From positions 200,675 to 264,674 of the forward strand of contig CAWHIF010000001.1 of assembly GCA_963829235.1 (NCBI GenBank): a DNA stretch of 64,000 bases. Direction: 5' to 3'. A model generated the notes under the pieces. That model made no database searches and was not told the DNA's origin. It saw nothing but the letters and a program-made list of their open reading frames with translations. The DNA is from Bog-756 sp963829235 (GTDB lineage Bacteria; Actinomycetota; Acidimicrobiia; Acidimicrobiales; RAAP-2). Positions 58,368 through 64,000 of the stretch are shown here, piece by piece. The position numbers and the translations under genes are program-made. Positions within the stretch are counted from its first letter, which is position 1. The number at the start of each line of letters is the position of its first letter.

Positions 58368-59867
58368 TCAGAGCTCGGGAGTGGGCGCACTGCCGGCGAT
58401 TTTCCACTCCGGCTTGCGAAGTCGATCCATGAGCAGCGGCGGAACGATCCCGATAGTGAGTATTCCAACCAGGACGAGGAGGGCGTAGAGCAGCCGGTTC
58501 GAGTGGCCGAACTGCGAGGGGGCGATGAAGCCGATGGCCAGAGCGCCCGCCGAGGACACGGCGCCGACGACACACAGGAGACCGAGGGCCGGTGCGCGGT
58601 ACCCGCGGGCGTGCTGCGGCTGATTCCGCCGCAACCTGATCGCGGCGATGAACATCAACACGTACATGATCAGATAGACCTGCGTGGCCATCACGGCGAA
58701 TAGCCAGTAGTCGCGGGACACGTCCGGAATCATTGCGTAGAGCAGCGCGATGACGGTGATCACGATCGCCTGCCCCGTGAGGATTCGTATCTCGATGCCC
58801 TTGGCGTTCACCTTCTGAAAATAGGGCGGGAGAAATCCCTGTTCACGCCCGATCCTGAGCAGCCCTTCGGAGGGACCGTCGAGCCATGCCATCATGCCCG
58901 CGAGGGCCCCGATGGCAAGAGCGATCGCAATCACCGGCACGGCGAATCTGATTCCGAAGTGAGCGAAGAGACTGTTGAACGCTTGCATGACGCCGGCTGT
59001 GAAGCTGACTTTGTTTTCGGGTATCACCCAAGCGATCGCCAGCGTCGGGAGGATGAAGACGGCGAGGACGATGGCCATGGCAAAGAAGATGGCCCTTGGG
59101 TATTCGCGGCCGGGGTTCTGGAGGTCGTCAACGTGTACGGCATTCACCTCGATCCCGGCATAGGTGAAGAAGCTGTTGACAACCAGGACGACACTGGCGA
59201 CCCCTGTCCACGCCGGAAGGAGATGGTGGGTGTCGATCGGTGCAGCCGAGTGGTTTCCCTGCAGCAGGTAGGCGATGCCGAGAGCGACCAGGATCGCCCC
59301 AGGGATCAGCGTCCCGATCAGCGTCCCGCTCGAGCAGAGCTTTGCGACGACTCCAACTCCTCGCGAGGAGATCAATACACCGCCCCAGAAGAGAACGATG
59401 ATGACGGCGGCGTTGTAGACGCCGTTCGCGGCCAGGCTCGGATCAATGACGTAGGCGAGTGTGCCGGCGACGTAGGCGAGCAGGGCCGGGTAATAGAAGA
59501 TCGTCTGGGCAAACTCGCACCAGACAGCCAGAAGCCCCATCGGGGCAGACACACCCTCTCGTACCCAATTGTAGACGCCACCCTGCCAGCCGGAGGCCAG
59601 CTCGGCGGCAACCAGGGAGACGGGCACCAGAAAAACGAGCGCTGGGAGGACGTACAGGAATACCGAGGCGAGACCGAAGACCGATGTGGCCGGTGTGGAC
59701 CCGAGATAGCCGACGGATCCCACGGTCATCATGGCCAACACCGTCCACGAGATGAACCGCCGAGGGGGAGCTTTGGCCGTCCTGGCGGTCACGCGGGTCG
59801 GCCCGTGCTCGAAGACTGCTCGCTTGGCAACCGTTGGTCGCGGCCGACGGCGTCTTCGCACCCACAT
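58368..59867 (-). CDS. APC-family amino acid permease
   Basis: 499 residues with about 12 spans. Family features: FISWTVLAMMTVGSVGYLGSTPATSVFGLASVFLYVLPALVFLVPVSLVAAELASGWQGGVYNWVREG (APC motif with GG-V-Y-W), SFFTYAGIEVNAVHVDDLQNPGREYPRAIF, LAWLDGPSEGLLRIGREQGFLPPYFQKVNAKGI. It resembles the glutamate/GABA antiporter group. The N-terminus is strongly basic (RRRRRPRPTVAKRAV). It is transcribed with the oxidoreductase that follows 104 bp away. Substrate not determinable. Confidence 0.9.
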   Translation of the reverse strand: MWVRRRRRPRPTVAKRAVFEHGPTRVTARTAKAPPRRFISWTVLAMMTVGSVGYLGSTPATSVFGLASVFLYVLPALVFLVPVSLVAAELASGWQGGVYNWVREGVSAPMGLLAVWCEFAQTIFYYPALLAYVAGTLAYVIDPSLAANGVYNAAVIIVLFWGGVLISSRGVGVVAKLCSSGTLIGTLIPGAILVALGIAYLLQGNHSAAPIDTHHLLPAWTGVASVVLVVNSFFTYAGIEVNAVHVDDLQNPGREYPRAIFFAMAIVLAVFILPTLAIAWVIPENKVSFTAGVMQAFNSLFAHFGIRFAVPVIAIALAIGALAGMMAWLDGPSEGLLRIGREQGFLPPYFQKVNAKGIEIRILTGQAIVITVIALLYAMIPDVSRDYWLFAVMATQVYLIMYVLMFIAAIRLRRNQPQHARGYRAPALGLLCVVGAVSSAGALAIGFIAPSQFGHSNRLLYALLVLVGILTIGIVPPLLMDRLRKPEWKIAGSAPTPEL

Positions 59868-60063
59868 GGACTACGGACCCACCTCTTCTCCTCGCCCTAT
59901 GGCAACGTTACGACGCGGTTCATTTCCAAGTTGGCATGGGTGAGGAGCCGGCATCAATCGGCCGCACCCTGTTGGGAATGGCGACGCCCGGGGTTGGGAA
60001 TGGCGACGCCCCGGAATCGGGACTGAGTGCCGGCATGCCTCAATCCATTGTCGGGGCGACCGA

Positions 60064-60573
60064 TCAGATCACGCGGCTGTAGAGTTCGGCTCTGTCGCCA
60101 TTGACCACGATGTGCTCGACGAACTCGAACCCGGTCTTGACAAGGACACCTCGAGAGGCGCCATTGTGGGGATCGATAATGGCAAGAAGCTCACCATGCC
60201 AAACGTGAGTGGTCAGCTCTAAGAGCGCGCTCGCAGCTTCGGTCGCATAGCCAAGTCCACGTGACGCCCGAACGAGCCGGTAGCCGAACTCGAGCCGCTT
60301 CTCGCCGCCGAACTCGAACTCATCCGCACCCACATAGCCAAGGAGAGATCCGGTCGACGTCTCGGTGATCGCCTGCTTCCCGAAAGCAACCTCCTGCAGG
60401 AAGGTCGTCATGTGATCGAAACGGTCATTCGCCGCCTGCCGGTCGAGTGCGCCAGTGGCTGAATACACCATGAAGTCCGAGTCCATAAACAGATCGACAA
60501 ACGGCCGCCTGTCGGATTCGACCACCGGCCGCATCTCCAACCGCTCCGATCGGATAGGGCTCGCGGACGTCAC
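60064..60573 (-). CDS. GNAT-family N-acetyltransferase (RimJ/RimL-like)
   Basis: 169 residues. SERLEMRPVVESDRRPFVDLFMDSDFMVYSAT is the RimJ/RimL beginning. The acetyl-CoA site is FGYRLVRASRGLGYATEAASALLELTTHVW, followed by IIDPHNGASRGVLVKTGFEFVEH. It would acetylate the N-terminus of a protein or an amine. It starts at GTG 60573, overlapping the stop of the small upstream gene (GTGA). The sequence is less GC-rich than the main chromosome part. Confidence 0.9.
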   Translation of the reverse strand: MTSASPIRSERLEMRPVVESDRRPFVDLFMDSDFMVYSATGALDRQAANDRFDHMTTFLQEVAFGKQAITETSTGSLLGYVGADEFEFGGEKRLEFGYRLVRASRGLGYATEAASALLELTTHVWHGELLAIIDPHNGASRGVLVKTGFEFVEHIVVNGDRAELYSRVI

Positions 60574-60806
60574 ACGCCCTTGGTAGCACGGTTCGGATCG
60601 CAGAGTCGGTGCAGACCGCGAGCAGTAACCGAGGTGGAGGGCCTTACGGGCGAACGACTGTCACGCTCGAATATCAGCCTCCAGTCCTTCTCTGCGTCGA
60701 TCCGGGGGACAGAGATCCGCACGAGCCGCCAACCCTCCCGCCGATGCTCGTGAACGGCGTCCTTGTACGTGGCGAGGTCAGTGAGCACGTACTCGTAGGT
60801 CCGCAT
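60570..60806 (-). CDS. Small DUF4177-like protein
   Basis: 78 residues from ATG 60806. MRTYEYVLTDLATYKDAVHEHRREGWRLVRISVPRIDAEKDWRLIFER has the 'Y.YVV......L...G.EGW.LV' pattern of DUF4177-type small proteins of unknown function. The C-terminal tail (TSVTARGLHRLCDPNRATKGV) is extra. It is coupled to the acetyltransferase by a 4-bp overlap. The ATG lies beside two tandem copies of CATCACCGGACAGTCTT. Confidence 0.6.
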   Translation of the reverse strand: MRTYEYVLTDLATYKDAVHEHRREGWRLVRISVPRIDAEKDWRLIFERDSRSPVRPSTSVTARGLHRLCDPNRATKGV

Positions 60807-61066
60807 CACCGGACAGTCTTCATCACCGGACAGTCTTGATCGCGACTCCGTGTGACGTCGGAGCAGATCGGATCGTGCACACCAGATTCCTACCCCGGCA
60901 GAGGCCGCACGAAACAAGGCGGAGTGAATCCACCGCCAGTTCCCACAGGTGCTCAACGGCAGTCTTGCGTTACGGACACAGCACATCGGGGGCGTGTGGC
61001 ACGATTGCCCACCTACCCAGCATCGCTGGGTTTGCGTCGCACCAACGTAAGCGATCGGAGAGCGAC

Positions 61067-61582
61067 ATGGCTGAACCAGTTCCGGTGACCAAGCTGGGCG
61101 CCTCCTTCAGTAGCCCGAGTGCCATACCGACGAAGTGGTCTCGGGCTCGGGACGAGCTAGCGGCGGCTGCAGTGTATTGGCTTTCGACCGTTCGACCGGA
61201 TGGCCGTCCGCATGTCACGCCTCTGTTGGGAATCTGGCTCGACGGGGCTCTGTACTTCTGTACTGGGCCAAACGAACGCAAGGCGAAGAACCTCCTGGCC
61301 AACTGTCACTGCGTCCTTACGACGGGGGATAGCACCCTGGAAGGTCTCGATCTCGTGATTGAAGGCACGGCCGAAGGTGTGAGTGACCGTGCCGAGCTTG
61401 GACGAATCGCCACCATCTACGAGTCGAAGTACGGATCGCATTTCGTCGCACCAGACGGAACGTGGGCCGGTCTGGGGGACGCCATTCGACGAGCTGAAGT
61501 GCTGGTCTACCGCGTTGTACCCGAGACCGGGTTTGGATTTCACAGAGGCGAGAGTTTCAGCCAGACACGCTGGAAGTTTTAG
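61067..61582 (+). CDS. Pyridoxamine 5'-phosphate oxidase-like flavin/F420-binding protein
   Basis: 171 residues. Split-barrel fold: ELAAAAVYWLSTVRPDGRPHVTPLLGIWLDGALYFCTGPNERKAKNLLANCHCVLTTGDSTLEGLDLVIEGTAEGV, as in actinobacterial PPOX/FDOR proteins that bind FMN or F420. The C-terminus FGFHRGESFSQTRWKF is typical. It probably reduces a cofactor-like or xenobiotic substrate. ATG 61067 has GGAGAG 5-10 bases upstream; the longer frame from 60836 lacks homology. Confidence 0.9.
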   Translation: MAEPVPVTKLGASFSSPSAIPTKWSRARDELAAAAVYWLSTVRPDGRPHVTPLLGIWLDGALYFCTGPNERKAKNLLANCHCVLTTGDSTLEGLDLVIEGTAEGVSDRAELGRIATIYESKYGSHFVAPDGTWAGLGDAIRRAEVLVYRVVPETGFGFHRGESFSQTRWKF

Positions 61583-62061
61583 GCGGCTTGCCCGCTTGCC
61601 GGGTCGACGGGTAGGTCGCTGTTCCGCACCCACTGTTCCGCACCCGCCGTTCCGCTCCGGCGAGTCCTATGAGGGCGCCTGTTGGGTCGTTGGTCCACCC
61701 GCCCTCACGATGTCGGGATTTACCGGACTAGCAAGAATCGAACTTGCGACCTCAGCACCATCACGTTGACCACGCTTGACTATCTGGAACTGGATCGAAC
61801 GGAAATGCCTGGTCAGCCGATTGGCCGAACGAACCGGCACTGCGCCGAATGGAATGGGACGGGGGATAGACGCGGGATGAAACGACTGGCAAAGCCGAGG
61901 CGAATGTTGCGCCCACCGTCGGTGTCAACGGCCATTGGGAATGTCCCCTTTCGCCGTTCGCACCCTGATCGTCCCAGTATCGCGACTACACGGGTGAAAC
62001 GCCTCAACCGGGCACGATTGGGTACGGCCTTTGGCCTCCGACCAGCCGAGCAAAGAGACAG
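61583..62061. other. Gap without recognised gene; contains a tRNA-like relic
   Basis: 479 bp after the PPOX-like gene. No frame with protein character was found; the frame 61682-62140 has mixed composition and no motif. The tRNA 3'-end-like sequence at 61723-61752 is listed separately. CCGTTCCGC repeats lie at about 61620-61655. Confidence 0.5.
61723..61752 (-). other. tRNA 3'-end-like relic (T-arm), possible attachment-site remnant
   Basis: On the minus strand GCAAG-TTCGATT-CTTGC (61747-61731) forms a perfect T-arm with a canonical TTCGA loop, preceded by AGGTC like a variable loop and followed by TAGTCCGG like an acceptor strand. No matching 5' acceptor strand, D-arm or anticodon arm is found upstream, so it is not a working tRNA. 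Such 3' fragments are left when elements integrate into tRNA genes. Confidence 0.35.
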
Positions 62062-62095
62062 AAGAAGGCCCCCGGACTATACCGGGGGCCTTCTT
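62062..62095. terminator. Strong bidirectional hairpin terminator
   Basis: AAGAAGGCCCCCGG and CCGGGGGCCTTCTT form a perfect 14-bp stem with loop ACTATA. T-containing tracts follow on both sides. It lies 35 bp after the stop of the secreted-protein gene on the minus strand. Confidence 0.85.
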
Positions 62096-62129
62096 TCGAA
62101 CCAGGTGTTGAATGCTCGGCTGGTTATGG

Positions 62130-62630
62130 TTAGACCTTGACCGAGCCGTCGTTGAAGATATAGATCTTCCCGCTCTTCGAGTACGCACAAGCGTCGGCAG
62201 TTACTGCTGAACCCTTCAATTCCGTGGCCGTGCCACCCGTGACCTTGCCTGTCTCGACGGCCTTGGCCAACTTCGCGTAGCCGGACTTTGCCGGGCAGTT
62301 GTTGGACGAACCAAGGTCCTCCTTGAAGGTGTAGCTCTCGTCCGAGGTCTTCCCCGTGGTCCATTTGATGGTGGCGGTCCCTGTGTCCTTCGACGAGTTG
62401 GTCGTGGCTGTGCCCGTACCCTTGGTTCCGGTCTGGCCGCTCGCGGTACCCGAGCATCCGGAGATCGAGATTGTCTGCTTCGACACCGTGCCGCTGCCGG
62501 TGAGCGTCTTGCAGGTCAGCGTCTTGGCCGCCGCACCGGCGATGCCTCCCGGAACGGCCACCGCAACCAGGGAAACCGATCCGGCCAATGCAGCACCGAT
62601 CATGAGGCGGGTAAGTAGGTGATGTCGCAT
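62130..62630 (-). CDS. Small secreted protein, unknown function
   Basis: 166 residues. A signal peptide (HHLLTRLMIGAALAGSVSLVAVAVPGGIAGAAA) is followed by a Thr/Gly/Ser/Lys-rich mature part: KTLTCKTLTGSGTVSKQTISISGCSGTASGQTGTKGTGTATTNSSKDTGTATIKWTTGKTSDESYTFKEDLGSSNNCPAKSGYAKLAKAVETGKVTGGTATELKGSAVTADACAYSKSGKIYIFNDGSVKV. Four Cys could form disulfides. The beta-sheet-like pattern suggests a small exported sandwich fold. ATG 62630 has GGGGGA about 5 bases upstream. A strong terminator follows. Lower GC than most of the window. Confidence 0.78.
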   Translation of the reverse strand: MRHHLLTRLMIGAALAGSVSLVAVAVPGGIAGAAAKTLTCKTLTGSGTVSKQTISISGCSGTASGQTGTKGTGTATTNSSKDTGTATIKWTTGKTSDESYTFKEDLGSSNNCPAKSGYAKLAKAVETGKVTGGTATELKGSAVTADACAYSKSGKIYIFNDGSVKV

Positions 62631-63172
62631 GGATCCCCCTTTGTTCTCTGGTGAAGCCACTCGACTCCACCCTTGTCCTCGCTTCTACCCATTTGTCGCT
62701 GTCTTCAAACGAACGTTGAATCCGTTTCAGATCAATCGTCGGAATCTCCGAATACTGGCTGGGCTCCGGGGCTGGTGACACCCCTGACCGGGGGGGAACC
62801 ACAAGCCAGGGGGTGCGCCTGGAGTCGGAGCGCTTACCCCCTACTCGACAGGTCGACAACCCCTCCATGCCCGGTTCGTGACCGATCTAAACCCGACCCG
62901 GATCACAAGGCCCGGGTCAGATCACGGTCAGCTGATCGACCACCTGGGCCAGGTTCAGCATGAACTCCTGGATGAGTCTCTTACCCACGGATGCTCCAGG
63001 CCTGGCCGATCCGGTTTCCCTGCCACGTCGATCGGCAGTACGACGGGCTTCTACCCACAGCCCTCGACACACACCGTCAGAGGCCGAGAGCGGCCGATTC
63101 AGCCCGGAGGGCGCAGCCTCTTTGGCCCTGCGTGGGCTGAGGGCGCCCCGGACGCCGGGGCAGAGGCAGTGT
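62631..63172. other. Gap without recognised gene; contains a hairpin
   Basis: 542 bp between two minus-strand genes, the leader side of the secreted-protein gene. Plus-strand frames here (62878-63300, 62960-63388) have no motif and run antisense into the reductase gene. An inverted repeat CACCCCTG (62779-62786) / CAGGGGGTG (62807-62815) with one bulged base may form a leader hairpin; I cannot assign it to a known riboswitch. Confidence 0.45.
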
Positions 63173-63772
63173 TCAATTGGTCACGCAGTAGTGGAGGTGG
63201 ACAACGCCGTTGGCAAATCGGCTCTCATCGAGCAGCTCAAGCCGTGTCCGGACGCCGCTCGGCAGAGCCTGTTTCCCACCTCCCACCACTATCGGATTGA
63301 GAAGGAGATGACACTCGTCGATCAACCCGGCCCGAAACGCAAGCGATGCCAACTCGGCACCGGCAACGGTCAGGTCACTTTTCGCTGAGGACTTCATCTT
63401 CTGGATCATTTCGGGGTCGAACGTCGCCTCGATCCTCGTTCTTGCGCTCGATACCGTCTCCAAGGTTCTGGAGAACACGACCTTGTCCGCTGCACGCCAA
63501 ATCTCGGCGAAGTCCACCATGACGGGCTGTCGGTCCCCGATGAACTCGTCGGTCTCCCATCCGGCCATCGTTTCGTACATACGGCGGCCATAAAGATAGG
63601 TACCAATTGGCCGCTCAAGATCATTGACGAAGGTGAACACCTCTTCGTCTGGTGCTGCCCAATCAAAATTGCCGTCCGCGTCCTCTACGTAGCCATCTAA
63701 GGATGTGATCGCTGAATAGATGAGTTTGCCCACGGCGGGAGTCAGCTCCTCGGATCGGATATTTGACTTCAT
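63173..63772 (-). CDS. RibD C-terminal/dihydrofolate reductase-like protein
   Basis: 199 residues. KLIYSAITSLDGYVEDADGNFDWAAPDEEVFTFVNDLERPIGTYLYGRRMYETMAGWE is the start of the RibD_C/DHFR-like reductase fold; SDLTVAGAELASLAFRAGLIDECHLLLNPIVVGGGKQALPSGVRTRLELLDESRFANGVVHLHYCV is its NADPH-site half. Many actinobacterial homologues are annotated as dihydrofolate reductase family, of unknown substrate. ATG 63772 is the first start in the frame; GTG 63733 sits nearer the conserved part. Confidence 0.9.
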   Translation of the reverse strand: MKSNIRSEELTPAVGKLIYSAITSLDGYVEDADGNFDWAAPDEEVFTFVNDLERPIGTYLYGRRMYETMAGWETDEFIGDRQPVMVDFAEIWRAADKVVFSRTLETVSSARTRIEATFDPEMIQKMKSSAKSDLTVAGAELASLAFRAGLIDECHLLLNPIVVGGGKQALPSGVRTRLELLDESRFANGVVHLHYCVTN

Positions 63773-63959
63773 CCTAGGGTTTGAGGACCACTGAGAGACC
63801 CCGTCGCTGCCGGTTGGGTGGGACAGTAGCTGCGCCCCTAACGCGGTGGCTACGAAGACGACTGCCAGGACGGCGGCCTCGCGGGAGAAACGCGGGATGG
63901 AACCGGAGTTGCGCCGCCTGGCCCGGGTACCGCGCCGGGCGATCTACCAGGCCATATAA

Positions 63960-63996
63960 GGGGTGGGGCTGTGGGGTGGGGCTGTGGGGTGGGGCT
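63960..63996. repeat. 13-bp tandem repeat at the window end
   Basis: Nearly three copies of GTGGGGTGGGGCT. It may continue past the window. Confidence 0.75.
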
Positions 63997-64000
63997 AGCA

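Noticed and set aside
61723..61800. Complete tRNA gene on the minus strand
   Set aside because: Only the T-arm and a possible acceptor strand fit; no complementary 5' strand, D-arm or paired anticodon stem.
61682..62140. Open frame after the PPOX-like gene
   Set aside because: Mixed composition, no motif, and it covers the tRNA-like relic and the terminator.
62960..63388. Open frame antisense to the RibD/DHFR-like gene
   Set aside because: No motif, no ribosome-binding site, and half lies antisense to a well conserved reductase.

Overview
The window looks like chromosomal DNA of a high-GC actinobacterium. Gene content fits Acidimicrobiia or a relative: a DUF222/13E12-type HNH protein, an F420-type LLM oxidoreductase, several acyl-CoA synthetases, CtaG, a RodZ-like protein, DinB, a Fur-family regulator beside a NiCoT nickel carrier, and many GTG starts and ATGA/GTGA overlaps. 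The taxon is inferred from gene content only. No rRNA, complete tRNA, CRISPR array or replication origin is visible.

Layout. 1-3.3 kb: the 3' end of a large membrane protein, a Gly/Ala/Thr-rich anchored protein and an aldehyde dehydrogenase. 3.6-11.8 kb: a catabolic block run by a TetR regulator. It holds a cupin, an acyl-CoA synthetase, a 2-oxoacid:ferredoxin oxidoreductase (gamma, ferredoxin, fused alpha-beta), a 2-hydroxyacid dehydrogenase, a TIM-barrel protein and a Gfo/Idh/MocA dehydrogenase. A 13-bp inverted-repeat motif occurs in front of the synthetase and twice in front of the oxidoreductase operon, so the regulator probably controls both. 11.8-18.8 kb: a CocE-type hydrolase, a DUF480 protein, a secreted pentapeptide-repeat protein and an ArsR-SRPBCC fusion.

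18.79-24.06 kb is a lower-GC mobile island. It is bounded by near-identical inverted repeats, has a frameshifted IS1595/ISXO2-type transposase at its right end, and carries several passenger genes. A 1405-bp ISL3-family insertion sequence sits inside it, flanked by a perfect 8-bp duplication, and cuts a small HNH gene in two. Removing the IS and one duplication copy restores that reading frame exactly.

24-52 kb is ordinary actinobacterial metabolism and transport: amidohydrolase plus class II aldolase, an MFS-cNMP-binding fusion, an MFS-MarR fusion, a Baeyer-Villiger-type monooxygenase, pirin, RodZ-like protein, CtaG, carbonic anhydrase, an F420/acyl-CoA gene group, PH-domain proteins and a GH38 mannosidase. 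52-60 kb: a Fur-family regulator and nickel carrier sharing a 20-bp perfect palindrome, a second pentapeptide protein fused to a glycosidase-like domain, a carotenoid-type oxidoreductase and an APC permease. 60-64 kb: a lower-GC tail of small genes with a tRNA-3'-end-like relic.

Two features recur. GC-rich tandem repeats lie in many gaps and inside several genes. Five single-base reading-frame breaks occur in G/C runs, in three otherwise well conserved genes. Whether these are real decay or assembly errors decides the status of those genes.
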